A stretch of DNA of 64,000 bases, taken from Rhizobium indicum. GTDB lineage: Bacteria; Pseudomonadota; Alphaproteobacteria; Rhizobiales; Rhizobiaceae. The stretch's first letter is position 1. Every line of letters starts with the position of its first letter. The stretch lies in assembly GCF_005862305.2 (NCBI RefSeq), contig NZ_CP054021.1, forward strand, positions 3,885,501 through 3,949,500, read 5' to 3'. Positions 35,011 through 44,323 of the stretch are shown here, piece after piece. The notes under the pieces were generated by a model. That model was not told the DNA's origin. It made no database searches and saw only the letters and a program-made list of their open reading frames with translations. The translations under genes were made by a program, and so were the position numbers.

Positions 35011-36261
35011 ATGCTGACCAAGTCGAGCACGGAGCTGGTCCGGCAGAGAAACAGCGTGCTCGTGCTGTCCGTGCTGCGTCGCCACGGTGCGCTCGCGCAT
35101 ACCGAAATATCCGATTCCACCGGGCTGTCATCGGCCACCATCTCGGCGATCACCACTGAGCTGGAAAAAGCCCAGGTCATAGAAAAATCGGAACAGCAGC
35201 CGGCAAGCGGCCGCGGCCGGCCGCGCGTGCTGCTGCGCCAGCGGCGCGATTGCGGCTATCTCATCGTCGTCATCATCTCCTCGGATGCGGTGCAATATTC
35301 GCTGGTCGATTATGCCGGCAAGCTGATCGACCGCTTCAGCGAGGAACGTTCCCATGATCCTGCGGGTGCCGTCCGCTTTGTCGCGGCGGTGCGGGCCGGG
35401 CTTTTGCGGATTCTCGATCGCTCGAAGATCAGCCAAGAAAAGGTGCTGCTGATCTCGATCAGCAGCAAGGGGCTGGTCAATTCCACCGAGCCGGTTCTCG
35501 TCTGGTCGCCGATCTTCGGCAGCGAGCAGATCGATTTCGAATCAGCACTCCGGCCGGAATGGCAGGCCAAGGTGATCCTCGACAACGAGACGCTGCTGGT
35601 CGCGGCAGCGCTCGGCGCGCGTGAGGAGATCTTGAAGGGCGCCGATTTCCGCTCGCTCGCCGCCCTTTCGCTCGGCCATAGCGTCGGGCTCGGCATCGTC
35701 AGGCGCGGGAACCAGACGGGCCAGGAAATATCGGCACCCAATTTCGGGCACATGCTGCACATGGCCAATGGCGGGCTCTGCCGCTGCGGCACACGTGGCT
35801 GCATCGAGGCCTATGCCGGTTTCTACGCGATCCTGCGCAGTGCCTTCGAAGTGCCGCTCGATACGATCCCGGCAAAGTTCGTGCCGGTGGCGGAACTGGA
35901 CAAGATCGCCGCAAAGGCGCGCCAGGGCCACCGCGTCCCCGCCTTTGCCTTCCGCCAGGCGGGGCTGGCGCTCGGCAACGGGCTGTCGCGCATGCTGAGC
36001 CTGACGGAGCGCATGCCGATCGCCATCACCGGGCCGGGCACGCGTTATTACGACCTGCTTCGGCAAGGGATCGAAGAGGGTCTCGGCCAATCGCATATCG
36101 TGCGCATGGAGGGCATGCCCGAGATCAGGGTGGTGGCCGACGAGCAGATTCTCGTCTTCGAAGGACATCTGAACCGGGCGCTGTCGGTGATCGACGAGGA
36201 TATCGTTCTGTCGGGCGTTCAGGGAATCCAGGCATCGGCGATTATTCAGGAATCGGGGTGA
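35011..36261 (+). CDS. ROK-family transcriptional regulator (XylR-like)
   Basis: The 416-residue protein starts at MLTKSSTELVRQRNSVLVLS; the ATG has AGGAGGAGAGGG upstream. The N-terminal winged HTH (residues 10-70, EISDSTGLSSATISAITTEL) precedes a sugar-kinase-like ROK domain. That domain contains the zinc motif GLCRCGTRGCIEAYAG with its conserved Cys and His pattern, and the ATP-fold segment ALSLGHSVGLGIV. The gene is divergent from xylF, and the inverted repeat between them is its probable operator. Regulation of xylose uptake is inferred from this context and from known XylR proteins of the family. Confidence 0.9.
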   Translation: MLTKSSTELVRQRNSVLVLSVLRRHGALAHTEISDSTGLSSATISAITTELEKAQVIEKSEQQPASGRGRPRVLLRQRRDCGYLIVVIISSDAVQYSLVDYAGKLIDRFSEERSHDPAGAVRFVAAVRAGLLRILDRSKISQEKVLLISISSKGLVNSTEPVLVWSPIFGSEQIDFESALRPEWQAKVILDNETLLVAAALGAREEILKGADFRSLAALSLGHSVGLGIVRRGNQTGQEISAPNFGHMLHMANGGLCRCGTRGCIEAYAGFYAILRSAFEVPLDTIPAKFVPVAELDKIAAKARQGHRVPAFAFRQAGLALGNGLSRMLSLTERMPIAITGPGTRYYDLLRQGIEEGLGQSHIVRMEGMPEIRVVADEQILVFEGHLNRALSVIDEDIVLSGVQGIQASAIIQESG

Positions 36262-36355
36262 GGGTTTCTTTCAACCGACGTGTGGTGATTGCAGCAGCAA
36301 CGGGCCAGTCGGTAGTATGCGGTAGTATGCGACTTTGAGGGGTGTGCCGTGCCAG

Positions 36356-36516
36356 CCCCCTCTGGCCTGCCGGCCATCTCCCCCACAGGTGGGGAGATCA
36401 CAAGTGGCTAAACCTTGCCGCCCGTCTAGCGTTTCGTCGTGCTGTGATGCCTGTTGTCGGGCGAGCGCGCGCCCACTCCCCACCTGTGGGGGAGATGGCC
36501 GGCAGGCCAGAGGGGG
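36356..36516. repeat. Perfect 41-bp inverted repeat element
   Basis: Arms 36356-36396 and 36476-36516 are identical over 41 bp in opposite orientation, separated by 79 bp. Each arm contains an inner GC-rich palindrome (CCACAGGTGGGG-like). The spacer has no coding potential. A tandem 10-bp duplication (36311-36320 and 36321-36330) lies just before. The arrangement resembles dispersed palindromic or MITE-like elements reported for Rhizobiaceae intergenic regions; a genome search for the arm would tell whether it is dispersed. Confidence 0.8.
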
Positions 36517-36550
36517 GCGTCGCAGCACGCCGTTCACCAAAAGATCTCTG

Positions 36551-36583
36551 AAACGCGAAATGGCCGGGCAAGCGCCCGGCCAT
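36551..36583 (-). terminator. Hairpin terminator after the inositol dehydrogenase gene
   Basis: A perfect 10-bp stem (36583-36574 with 36569-36560) and 4-nt loop is followed on the minus strand by TTCGCGTTTC. It starts 33 bp downstream of the stop at 36616. The T-rich run is weak, so termination may be partial. Confidence 0.6.
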
Positions 36584-36615
36584 CTCATGCATGGCTTCCG
36601 GTCCGGAGAGGGCCG

Positions 36616-37608
36616 TCAGCCGATCTTGATGAGCTTGCCTTCCTTGACGGACTGGACCGCGGCATCGGCGAGTGCCAGCGCTGCGAGACCATCGGCGCCT
36701 GATGGAGAGATCTTAGAGCCCTTCTCGATCGCCGAAATGAAGCTGGCGATCTCGTTGGCATAGGCTTCGGTGTAGCGGGTCATGAAGAAATCATGCAGCG
36801 GCGGGCGGGTATAGCCGTCGCCGTTGGCGACTTCGATCGAAACAGGACGCTGGTTCTCGGCCGAGACGAGGCCCTTGGAGCCGTGTGCCTCGATACGCTG
36901 GTCATAGCCATAGGTGGCGCGGCGGGAGTTGGAGATGATCGCCTGCTTGCCGGATGCGGTCTGCAGGATCACCGAAACGCTGTCGTAGTCGCCAGCTTCG
37001 CCAATCGCCTTGTCGACGAGAACAGCAGCGGTCGCGAAAACCGACACCGGTTCTTCGCCGAGCAGGAAGCGGGCCATGTCGAAATCGTGAATCGTCATGT
37101 CGCGGAAGATACCGCCCGACCGCTTGATATAGTCGACCGGCGGGGCGCCGGGATCGCGCGAGGTGATCGTCACCATCTCGACATCGCCGATCTTGCCTTC
37201 GTCGATGACCTTGCGGACAGCCATGAAATGCGGGTCGAAGCGGCGGTTGAAGCCGACCATCAGCTTGGCGCCGGTCTCTTCCACCACCTTGATGCAGGCC
37301 TTGACGCGGGCGACGTCGAGATCGATCGGCTTTTCGCAGAAGATCGCCTTGCCGGCGCGGGCGAAGCGCTCGATCAGGTCGGCATGGGTATCCGTCGGCG
37401 TGCAGATGACGACGGCGTCGATATCCTTGGTGGCTTCGATCGCCTCGATGGTGCGGACCTCGCAGCCATAGGCGGAGGCGATGGCTTCAGCTGCCTGCGG
37501 AAAGGCGTCGGCGACCGCGACGAGCTTTGCATTGGCGTCGCTGCTGACAGCCTTCGCATGAACCTTGCCGATGCGGCCGGCGCCAAGAAGACCAAATCTC
37601 ACTGTCAT
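36616..37608 (-). CDS. iolG: Inositol 2-dehydrogenase (Gfo/Idh/MocA family)
   Basis: The 330-residue NAD-dependent oxidoreductase has the Rossmann GLLGAGRIGKVHAKAV (residues 6-21), the EKP motif with Lys93 (FCEKPID), and the catalytic Asp170/His174 in GIFRDMTIHDFDMARFL. This is the pattern of myo-inositol 2-dehydrogenase, which makes scyllo-inosose, and length and sequence match rhizobial IdhA/IolG. The ATG has AGGGAGG 6 bp upstream. It stands alone here, not beside iolBCDE, and is convergent with the ROK gene across the inverted-repeat element. Some paralogs oxidise other polyols or sugars, so substrate is likely but not certain. Confidence 0.88.
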   Translation of the reverse strand: MTVRFGLLGAGRIGKVHAKAVSSDANAKLVAVADAFPQAAEAIASAYGCEVRTIEAIEATKDIDAVVICTPTDTHADLIERFARAGKAIFCEKPIDLDVARVKACIKVVEETGAKLMVGFNRRFDPHFMAVRKVIDEGKIGDVEMVTITSRDPGAPPVDYIKRSGGIFRDMTIHDFDMARFLLGEEPVSVFATAAVLVDKAIGEAGDYDSVSVILQTASGKQAIISNSRRATYGYDQRIEAHGSKGLVSAENQRPVSIEVANGDGYTRPPLHDFFMTRYTEAYANEIASFISAIEKGSKISPSGADGLAALALADAAVQSVKEGKLIKIG

Positions 37609-37889
37609 TCCAACCTCCCTTGAATTCGGAACAAATAAACCGAATTGTCAAATTTCTGGAATTTTCATTCCACCTTCTCTGCGTCGCGTCAAGGCCTCGG
37701 ATCTTTCACATTTGCAAGATTCGAACCAGAGCATTTCCGGCTCGGATTGAAGCGTTCTGCTGGAGCCGGCTTCTCGAACATTCGATACCGTTTGAGCCAA
37801 CAGAATACTTTAATCTGGCCAGGAAAGGCTTTAGAGACAAGCGCGGCACAGGCCGAGGGCAGTGCGACATATCCGACCGCGGGGTAAAG

Positions 37890-38171
37890 ATGCAGCTGAT
37901 CGATCCGAACCATCCGGCATACCGGCGCCTTTGGGTGCGAGTTGCCATCGTTGCCGTCTGCTTCGGCTGGGCCGTGGTCGAGTTCGTCACCGGCGATCCG
38001 TTCTGGGGCGTGCTCGCGGGCGGGGCGGGCGCCTATTCCTTCTATATATTGTTCTGGACCTTCAAGCCGCAGCCACCAGCCACCGAGCCGGCCGCGCAGC
38101 CTGACGCCGAGGAAGAAGAAGGGCCTGCGGCGACCGCTGAAAAGCCTTCCAAGGACGGGCAGGCGGAATAA
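37890..38171 (+). CDS. Small two-helix membrane protein, unrecognised
   Basis: The 93-residue protein starts at MQLIDPNHPAYRRLWVRVAI; the ATG has GGGG 6-8 bp upstream and the longer open frame (from 37620) is not supported. Two hydrophobic segments (about residues 15-33 and 38-56, with PFWGVLAGGAGAYSFYILFW) span the membrane. They are followed by a cytosolic or periplasmic tail rich in Pro, Ala and Glu (DAEEEEGPAATAEKPSKD). The DPNHPAYR... opening is common in small rhizobial membrane proteins of unknown function. No operon partner is evident. Confidence 0.75.
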   Translation: MQLIDPNHPAYRRLWVRVAIVAVCFGWAVVEFVTGDPFWGVLAGGAGAYSFYILFWTFKPQPPATEPAAQPDAEEEEGPAATAEKPSKDGQAE

Positions 38172-38172
38172 T

Positions 38173-38285
38173 CAGCAGGCGATTCGCCGCAGCGCTTCGT
38201 CGATCAGCAGATTGGCGAGCATCATCCGCTTCGTCGCGTTGTCGAGGAAGGGCAGAGGCAATACCGTCGGGGGTGCTGGCCGGCG
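38173..38285 (-). pseudogene. Decayed partial copy of the J-domain-like gene at 39718
   Basis: The minus-strand frame ending at the TGA at 38175 reads LDNATKRMMLANLLIDEALR, then RIAC. The intact gene at 39718-40191 ends RDNANRRMMIANLLIDEAMR, RLSHS. Upstream of 38262 the similarity continues in a different frame (TPDGIASAL against HPDGVAEPF), so a frameshift is present as well as loss of the first 115 residues. About 110 bp of the paralog remain. Confidence 0.75.
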
Positions 38286-38403
38286 GTGTGGGTGTCTCTA
38301 TATGCTGATCTGGGCCTTCACCGGACACGGCGGCAGTAGTCACACCCGATGACGCGGGCGGGGACGAGCGGCAGTAGTCGAAGAGAAGAGGGCCGAATAA
38401 TCG

Positions 38404-38439
38404 AAGCGTGGCGCGATCTTTCCGATGCGCGCCACGCTT
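38404..38439. terminator. 12-bp hairpin, possible terminator of the small membrane-protein gene
   Basis: Arms 38404-38415 and 38428-38439 are perfect complements with a 12-nt loop; on the plus strand GACG and then TTTTTGTTT follow. It is 230 bp beyond the 37890-38171 gene, so its assignment is tentative. It also lies about 80 bp beyond the stop of the convergent Hint-domain gene. Confidence 0.5.
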
Positions 38440-38521
38440 GACGTTTTTGTTTGATACGATCGCAAAACCGACGCACGGCTTCGCGTGCAGCCAGCCCGAT
38501 CTCCGGCGCATTCCCGTCCTG

Positions 38522-39406
38522 TCAGAGTGACAGTTCCTTGGCTTTCGCGTCGATCTTTTCGCAGGCATCCCCGAATGGATCGTGCATCGGGACCAGCGGC
38601 GAAACGCCGAGCAGGAGAAGCGCTTTCAAATGTGACCAGCCACCTCCCAGCAACGGCGCAAAGGATGTCATCACGATGCGTTCCTTGCCATAGAGGCGCT
38701 CGTACTCTGGAAAATTGCAGAAGTTCTCGTGATTGCTGTTCTTCAGATGGAAGGACTCGGCCTCAGCACCTTCGGCAAGGATAGCTTCGTGCGTATCGAG
38801 CATGACGGCATAGTACTCGATCGATACGTCGGCGGCGGGAGTGACCGATGCAATCGTCTTGCCGTTCACGAGGTCCTTCACCTGGATCAGAATGCCGTTC
38901 AGGTGCAGCGCATGGCCAGGCGACAGATAGAGATCCGAATGAGGTGTGTGCCCGTCCAGTGCGTGGCGGGAAACCCGGATCGGCACGACGTCCTTCTGCC
39001 AGCGCGCGCCGCTCTTCTTGAAACTTTGGCGGCCGACCCACTTTACCGGACGGGTGCTACCGTCAGGAAGGGCAATGCGATCGCCGATGCGCAGATCCTC
39101 GACAGGCTTCTCACCGCAATCCGTGAGGATCGCCGTTCCCCGCAGGAAACATTGTGGGCCGCTCCCGCTGCCGCCACCGCCACTGGAGCCACCACTTCCG
39201 CCTGAGCCACCGCCCCCGCCAGAGCCGCCGTTTCCACCGGTGCCGCCCCGTCCCCAAAGCCGCCCCAGCGCGTTGGCCGGAGAGGTGGTAATTGCTGTGG
39301 CCAAGGCGGCCACGCCGGCAAGACGAGCTCCGGCGGCTGCGGCTACACCTAGAAAATGTCTGCGCGCAGTATTGCGTGGTAGCTTCGGATCTTCCGTAGA
39401 TGACAT
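38522..39406 (-). CDS. Tat-exported Hint-domain protein
   Basis: The 294-residue protein has a twin-arginine signal (NTARRHFLGVAAAAGARLAG), then a Gly/Ser-only low-complexity linker of about 35 residues (residues 54-88). A Hint (hedgehog/intein) domain of the Hint_2 type follows, opening with CFLRGTAILTDCGEKPVEDL. Conserved Hint features visible are the initiating Cys, GDRIALPDGSTRPVKWVGRQ, the IRVSRHAL block and YLSPGHALHLNGILI with its His. Length after the Cys is about 205 residues. The final residues are not the His-Asn of splicing inteins, so it may act as an autoprocessing or cleavage domain or be structural. Role and partner are unknown. The ATG has AGGAGAG upstream. Confidence 0.87.
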   Translation of the reverse strand: MSSTEDPKLPRNTARRHFLGVAAAAGARLAGVAALATAITTSPANALGRLWGRGGTGGNGGSGGGGGSGGSGGSSGGGGSGSGPQCFLRGTAILTDCGEKPVEDLRIGDRIALPDGSTRPVKWVGRQSFKKSGARWQKDVVPIRVSRHALDGHTPHSDLYLSPGHALHLNGILIQVKDLVNGKTIASVTPAADVSIEYYAVMLDTHEAILAEGAEAESFHLKNSNHENFCNFPEYERLYGKERIVMTSFAPLLGGGWSHLKALLLLGVSPLVPMHDPFGDACEKIDAKAKELSL

Positions 39407-39717
39407 GTCGGCGCTCTCCTGAAAACATTTACACCGCCCTATGTTACACTGGGTTGTATCGCATTCAATTTCGCTAAATTGCGCTAGGTCCTACCGACAA
39501 GGGCGTAGGCATGGTCTACGGGGGTCCCGAAATACGCTATTGCCGGTAGTAAAAAGCAGCATATTTCTCTGCTACCCGAGCGCGAAAGAATCAGACTGAG
39601 CACCATGAGCACCGGTTGAAGCGCAGGAAAAACAGCCCATATAGAGCTCGCGAATCGAGCCGGAAACGGCGGCTCTTCCAAAGCCTCGGAATGTTTGCCT
39701 GCGTTCGCGAGAAAGCT
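39407..39717. other. Intergenic 311 bp, no gene recognised
   Basis: It holds the leader of the Hint-domain gene (39407-39440). Open frames on either strand (39484-39681 minus; 39616-40038 plus, mostly antisense to the J-domain-like gene) show no recognisable protein. No repeat or terminator stands out. Confidence 0.5.
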
Positions 39718-40191
39718 TCAGCTGTGCGACAGGCGGCGCATCGCCTCGTCGATCAGCAGATTGGCGATCATCATGCGCCTGTTGGCATTGTCGCGGAAAG
39801 GCTCTGCGACGCCATCAGGATGATTGGCCTTGGCAAAGGCGCGCCGCTTCTCGTTCAGTGTCTGTTGGGTATCGGCGGCAACGATCGCCAGTTCCGCAGC
39901 GATCTCTTCCGGAGCGATGCGGGCGAGATGGTCCGGCATGACGGGCTCGGGTGGAGGCGCAGACGCCGGTTCCTCCGCGAGCGCGGCGGCGGGATCGAGA
40001 TCCAGATTGTCGAAATAGGCCTGGCCGACGCGTTGTGAGGCGGCCGAGACACCTTCCATGACATCGAAGGCAAGCCCGGTCGCAAGGCCCGGCACCCGAT
40101 GGGCCGCCGGCGCCTCGGCGCCTTCGTCCGTCTCGTCCTCCGCCTTCAGCCGCTCGAGGACTGATTGAAATACCGACTGCCCGAACAGCAT
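39718..40191 (-). CDS. J-domain-like protein with C-terminal HPD motif
   Basis: The 157-residue protein starts at MLFGQSVFQSVLERLKAEDE; AAGGAAGG precedes the ATG at 40191 and an upstream GTG is less likely. The middle is Ala/Pro/Glu-rich and probably flexible. The C-terminal 55 residues (EEIAAELAIVAADTQQTLNE, then KRRAFAKANHPDGVAEPFRD) look like a short J-domain: helix II, the HPD tripeptide and helix III (ANRRMMIANLLIDEAMRRL). J-domains stimulate DnaK. The family assignment is by the HPD in context. A decayed copy of the tail lies at 38173-38285. Confidence 0.7.
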   Translation of the reverse strand: MLFGQSVFQSVLERLKAEDETDEGAEAPAAHRVPGLATGLAFDVMEGVSAASQRVGQAYFDNLDLDPAAALAEEPASAPPPEPVMPDHLARIAPEEIAAELAIVAADTQQTLNEKRRAFAKANHPDGVAEPFRDNANRRMMIANLLIDEAMRRLSHS

Positions 40192-40204
40192 CCCGCCTTC
40201 CTTG

Positions 40205-40244
40205 AGAGCATTTCCGCTTTTTCTTCGAACCACGGAAATGCTCT
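40205..40244. repeat. Rhizobial-type palindromic unit
   Basis: Arms AGAGCATTTCCG (40205-40216) and its complement (40233-40244) enclose 16 nt. A single half-copy (AGAGCATTTCCG) occurs near 37730 in another intergenic region of the window, which suggests a dispersed element. Confidence 0.6.
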
Positions 40245-40351
40245 ATCTCCTTGTTCACGCAATTCCGGACGCAAAACCGCTACACACTTTTGCTGGAATT
40301 GCTCGAGGCGTATTAAAAGAGAGCAAGATGGCGCAGGGCTTGCGGCTGTCG

Positions 40352-41356
40352 TCAGCCGGCCTGCTTGCGGCTCTCCTCGAGGATGATGTCGTAGAGCAGC
40401 CTTGCACTCGGCGGCAGCGCCCGTTCTCTGGCGGTGATCATGCTGTAGGGCTTGACGTTGATGTCGAAATCGATCGGCAGCATGCGCACATCGGAAGCCT
40501 TCGAGCCCTGGCTTGCAAGGAACTGCGCGACATCGACGGCGACGGGAGCGATCGCATCGGTTTCGCAGATGATGGCACAGGTCAAAAGCAGCGAGGAGGT
40601 GTTGACGATGTTTTCGGGCAACGCCACGCCACGCGACAGGAAGACGTCCTCGATCGTGCGGCGCAGCAGCGTACCCGGCGGCTGGAACACCCAGTCGTAA
40701 TCCCTGACCTCGGCGAGGCTGCTCGTCTTTTGCTTCATGAGCGGATGGCGGCTGCGCACGATCAGGCAAGCCCGTTCGATGCCGATCTCCTTCACCTCGA
40801 ACAGGCGCGGATTGAGATCATCGGGAATGCGGCCGATGATGAAGTCATGGCGGGCGGCGAGCAGCTCGCGGGCAAGCACGTTGCTCGTCTCCACCTGGAT
40901 GTTGATCTCAATGCCGGGATAGGCCTTGCGCACCTTGTTGATTGCCGGCACGACGAGGCTCATGGCCGGCGCCGTCACTGCGCCGATGAAGACCGAGCCG
41001 CCCTTGCCGCTTTTCAATTCACCGATCTCGCGGCTCGCCTCGCGCAGCTCCAGGAGGATCTTCCGAGCCCTTCGAGCAAGCGCTGCGCCGAAGGTCGTCA
41101 GCACCACGCCGCGGGCCACGCGCTCATAGAGCGACGTCTTGGTGATCGATTCCATTTCGGACAACATCCGCGACGCGGCAGGCTGCGAAATGTTCAGAAC
41201 CTCGGCTGCGGCGGAAATCTGTCCGCTATCTTCGATTGCGACGATCATGCGCAGGTGATTCAGCTTAAGTCCTGCGCGTAACAGGCTGTCATCGCCGAAA
41301 TTATCGCTGTGGATATCGACGTGATCCATCGAAAATGGCTCAGAAACAATCGTCAT
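40352..41356 (-). CDS. gbpR: LysR-family regulator of the chvE operon (GbpR-like)
   Basis: The 334-residue protein starts at MTIVSEPFSMDHVDIHSDNF; the ATG at 41356 has GAGGAGG 9 bp upstream. The N-terminal HTH (residues 27-85, HLRMIVAIEDSGQISAAAEV, then LNISQPAASRMLSEME) is followed by the LysR effector domain (residues 105-300, VFIGAVTAPAMSLVVPAINK). Its position, divergent from chvE across 271 bp, and its 25-residue N-terminal extension before the HTH match GbpR, the galactose/arabinose-responsive activator of chvE in Agrobacterium. The shared region (41357-41627) is A+T-rich and should contain LysR-type T-N11-A sites; none was assigned with certainty. Confidence 0.9.
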   Translation of the reverse strand: MTIVSEPFSMDHVDIHSDNFGDDSLLRAGLKLNHLRMIVAIEDSGQISAAAEVLNISQPAASRMLSEMESITKTSLYERVARGVVLTTFGAALARRARKILLELREASREIGELKSGKGGSVFIGAVTAPAMSLVVPAINKVRKAYPGIEINIQVETSNVLARELLAARHDFIIGRIPDDLNPRLFEVKEIGIERACLIVRSRHPLMKQKTSSLAEVRDYDWVFQPPGTLLRRTIEDVFLSRGVALPENIVNTSSLLLTCAIICETDAIAPVAVDVAQFLASQGSKASDVRMLPIDFDINVKPYSMITARERALPPSARLLYDIILEESRKQAG

Positions 41357-41627
41357 GGTTGCAGCCTCCTCACTGCGCTCCATCAAAAGTAATACTTTTT
41401 AACGATATACCAAAATTGTTATGCATATTACCACTTATTCTATTTGACAGTTATAGGAATCCATACCAGTTTGCCGCCGTGTGCTGGTTGGCACTCAACA
41501 CGTGTGAGATCGTGGAGGAGACCTACTTCGTTTCTCACCATCTGAAGTAACTATCCAATACGGAACCTGCCACAGTTTCGGGGCGGGCGATTTTTCGTCC
41601 GCTGCTCTATTAACAAGGGAGAGAGAA

Positions 41628-42692
41628 ATGAAATCCATTATCTCATTGATGGCTGCGGCTGCCTTCGGCGTCGCTTCGTTCGTTATGCCGGCAATGGCGC
41701 AGGACAAGGGGCTTGTCGGCATCGCGATGCCGACGAAGTCTTCGGCTCGCTGGATCGACGACGGCAACAACATCGTCAAGCAGCTCGAGGCCGCTGGCTA
41801 CAAGACCGACCTGCAGTATGCTGACGACGATATTCCGAACCAGCTTTCGCAGATCGAAAACATGGTCACCAAGGGTGCCAAGGTTCTCGTCATCGCTTCG
41901 ATCGACGGCACGACGCTTTCCGACGTTCTCCAGAAGGCTCATGACGCCAACATCAAGGTGATCGCATACGACCGCCTGATCCGCGACTCGGCCAACGTCG
42001 ACTACTACGCCACCTTCGACAACTTCCAGGTCGGCGTTCTGCAGGCTGGCTCCATCGTCGACGCCCTCGGCGTCAAGGACGGCAAGGGCCCGTTCAACAT
42101 CGAACTGTTCGGCGGTTCGCCGGACGACAACAACGCCTTCTTCTTCTATGACGGCGCAATGTCGGTTCTGCAGCCTTACATCGACAGCGGCAAGCTCGTC
42201 GTGAAGTCCGGCCAGACCGGCATGGACAAGGTCGGCACGCTGCGTTGGGACGCTGCAACGGCCCAGGCCCGCATGGACAACCTGCTCTCGGCGAACTACA
42301 CCGACGCCAAGGTCAATGCCGTCCTGTCTCCCTATGACGGTCTGTCCATCGGCATAATCTCGTCGCTGAAGGGCGTCGGCTACGGTACTCCGGACCAGCC
42401 GCTCCCGGTTGTTTCCGGTCAGGACGCTGAAGTTCCGTCGGTCAAGTCGATCATTGCTGGCGAACAGCACTCGACGGTCTTCAAGGACACCCGCGAACTC
42501 GCCAAGGTCACCGTTGCCATGGTCGATGCCGTCATGTCCGGCAAGGAGCCCGAGGTCAACGACACGAAGACCTACGACAACGGCGTCAAGATCGTTCCGT
42601 CCTATCTGCTGAAGCCGGTTGCCGTCGACAAGACCAACTACAAGCAGATCCTCGTCGACGGCGGTTACTACACCGAAGACAAGCTGAAGTAA
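41628..42692 (+). CDS. chvE: ChvE multiple-sugar periplasmic binding protein
   Basis: The 354-residue protein has a signal peptide ([20 protein letters not shown], cut at AMA-QDKG). The mature sequence closely follows Chv[61 protein letters not shown] and [20 protein letters not shown] (20 residues each). ChvE binds arabinose, galactose, glucose, xylose and sugar acids, feeds them to GguAB, and in Agrobacterium also relays sugar to the VirA sensor. The ATG has GGGAGAGAG upstream. A strong hairpin follows the stop. It is the first gene of the operon running to gguC and probably to the arabinose-catabolic genes. Confidence 0.96.
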   Translation: MKSIISLMAAAAFGVASFVMPAMAQDKGLVGIAMPTKSSARWIDDGNNIVKQLEAAGYKTDLQYADDDIPNQLSQIENMVTKGAKVLVIASIDGTTLSDVLQKAHDANIKVIAYDRLIRDSANVDYYATFDNFQVGVLQAGSIVDALGVKDGKGPFNIELFGGSPDDNNAFFFYDGAMSVLQPYIDSGKLVVKSGQTGMDKVGTLRWDAATAQARMDNLLSANYTDAKVNAVLSPYDGLSIGIISSLKGVGYGTPDQPLPVVSGQDAEVPSVKSIIAGEQHSTVFKDTRELAKVTVAMVDAVMSGKEPEVNDTKTYDNGVKIVPSYLLKPVAVDKTNYKQILVDGGYYTEDKLK

Positions 42693-42699
42693 TGAGAGG

Positions 42700-42729
42700 G
42701 ACCGGAACCCGCGCTTGCGGGTTCCGGTC
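42700..42729 (+). repeat. Perfect 13-bp hairpin between chvE and gguA
   Basis: Arms 42700-42712 and 42717-42729 with a 4-nt loop lie 7 bp after the chvE stop; TTCGATTTTA follows. It can act as a partial terminator or 3' mRNA stabiliser, which would raise binding-protein output relative to the transporter subunits. Confidence 0.85.
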
Positions 42730-42784
42730 TTCGATTTTATGATCGCCTAGCCGCTCGACGGCTGGAGGCGCTGGAACTTTGACT

Positions 42785-44323
42785 ATGGACAATACCATCC
42801 TCGAAATGCGGAGCATCACCAAGACGTTCCCGGGCGTCAAGGCGCTGGAGAACGTGAACCTCAAGGTTCGCCAGGGTGAGATCCACGCATTGGTGGGCGA
42901 AAACGGGGCCGGCAAATCGACCCTGATGAAAGTGCTATCAGGCGTCTATCCGACAGGAAGTTATGAAGGCGACATCGTCTATGAAGGCGAGACGCGCAAC
43001 TTCAAAGTCCTCAAGGATTCCGAAGAAATCGGCATCGTCATCATCCACCAGGAACTGGCGCTCGTGCCGCTGCTTTCGATCGGCGAGAACATCTTCCTCG
43101 GCAACGAGAATGCCAAGAACGGCGTCATCAGCTGGGAAGAGACGTTCAACCGCACGAAGAAGCTGCTGACCAAGGTGGGTCTGCGGGAATCTCCGAACAC
43201 GCTGGTCACCGACATCGGCGTCGGCAAGCAGCAGCTCGTCGAGATCGCCAAGGCGCTGTCAAAGAGCGTCAAGCTGCTCATCCTCGACGAACCTACCGCT
43301 TCGCTCAATGAAAAGGACTCGGACGCGCTGCTCAATCTGCTGATCGAGTTCCGCAACCAGGGCATCACTTCGATCATCATTTCCCACAAGCTGAACGAGA
43401 TCCGCAAGGTCGCCGACCAGATCACCGTCCTGCGCGACGGCATGACCGTCAAGACGCTCGACTGTCACACGGACGAGATCAGCGAAGACATCATCATCAA
43501 GAACATGGTGGGCCGAGATCTGGCCGACCGCTATCCGCCGCGCTCCGTGCCGATCGGCGAGACGATCTTCGAAGTGAAGAACTGGAACGCCTATCACCAG
43601 CAGCACCGCGACCGCCAAGTGCTGCACGACATCAACGTCAATGTCCGCAAGGGCGAGGTCGTCGGCATTGCCGGTCTCATGGGGGCTGGCCGCACCGAAT
43701 TCGCGATGAGCGTCTTCGGCAAATCCTATGGCCACAAAGTCAGCGGCGAGGTCTTCGTCAATGGCAAGGCTGTCGATGTCAGCACTGTGCGCAAGGCGAT
43801 CGACGCCGGTCTTGCCTATGTCACCGAGGACCGCAAGCAACTCGGTCTCGTGCTCAGCGACAGCATTCTGCACAATACGACGCTTGCCAATCTCAATGGG
43901 ATTTCGAGCAATAGCGTCATCGACGACATCAAGGAGATGAAGGTCGCGACCGATTACCGGTCGAAGCTGCGCATCCGCTCCTCTGGCGTCTTCCAGGAAA
44001 CGGTCAATCTTTCGGGCGGCAACCAACAGAAGGTCGTGCTGTCGAAGTGGCTGTTTTCCGATCCAGATATTTTGATCCTCGACGAGCCGACCCGCGGTAT
44101 CGACGTTGGCGCAAAGTACGAAATCTATACTATCATCAACCAGCTTGCCGCCGATGGAAAGGGCGTTCTGATGATCTCATCGGAAATGCCCGAACTGCTT
44201 GGCACATGTGACCGCATCTACGTGATGAACGAAGGACGCATCGTCGCGGAACTGCCGAAGGGAGAAGCAAGCCAGGAAACTATCATGCGCGCTATCATGC
44301 GCTCAGGGGAGAAGAGACAATGA
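42785..44323 (+). CDS. gguA: Sugar ABC transporter ATP-binding protein GguA (two NBDs)
   Basis: The 512-residue protein has two nucleotide-binding domains. The first has [29 protein letters not shown] and [13 protein letters not shown], with the signature replaced by [11 protein letters not shown]. The second has a degenerate Walker A (GLMGAGRTE), the signature LSGGNQQKV and [14 protein letters not shown], typical of CUT2 ATPases such as AraG/MglA. The ATG at 42785 ([20 protein letters not shown]) is chosen; a TTG at 42779 with GGAGG 10 bp upstream is a real alternative. It ends in an ATGA overlap with gguB. Together with GguB and ChvE it imports arabinose, galactose and xylose. Confidence 0.95.
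   Translation: MDNTILEMRSITKTFPGVKALENVNLKVRQGEIHALVGENGAGKSTLMKVLSGVYPTGSYEGDIVYEGETRNFKVLKDSEEIGIVIIHQELALVPLLSIGENIFLGNENAKNGVISWEETFNRTKKLLTKVGLRESPNTLVTDIGVGKQQLVEIAKALSKSVKLLILDEPTASLNEKDSDALLNLLIEFRNQGITSIIISHKLNEIRKVADQITVLRDGMTVKTLDCHTDEISEDIIIKNMVGRDLADRYPPRSVPIGETIFEVKNWNAYHQQHRDRQVLHDINVNVRKGEVVGIAGLMGAGRTEFAMSVFGKSYGHKVSGEVFVNGKAVDVSTVRKAIDAGLAYVTEDRKQLGLVLSDSILHNTTLANLNGISSNSVIDDIKEMKVATDYRSKLRIRSSGVFQETVNLSGGNQQKVVLSKWLFSDPDILILDEPTRGIDVGAKYEIYTIINQLAADGKGVLMISSEMPELLGTCDRIYVMNEGRIVAELPKGEASQETIMRAIMRSGEKRQ

Noticed and set aside
36356..36516. CRISPR-like repeat
   Set aside because: Only two units in inverted, not direct, orientation; no cas genes.
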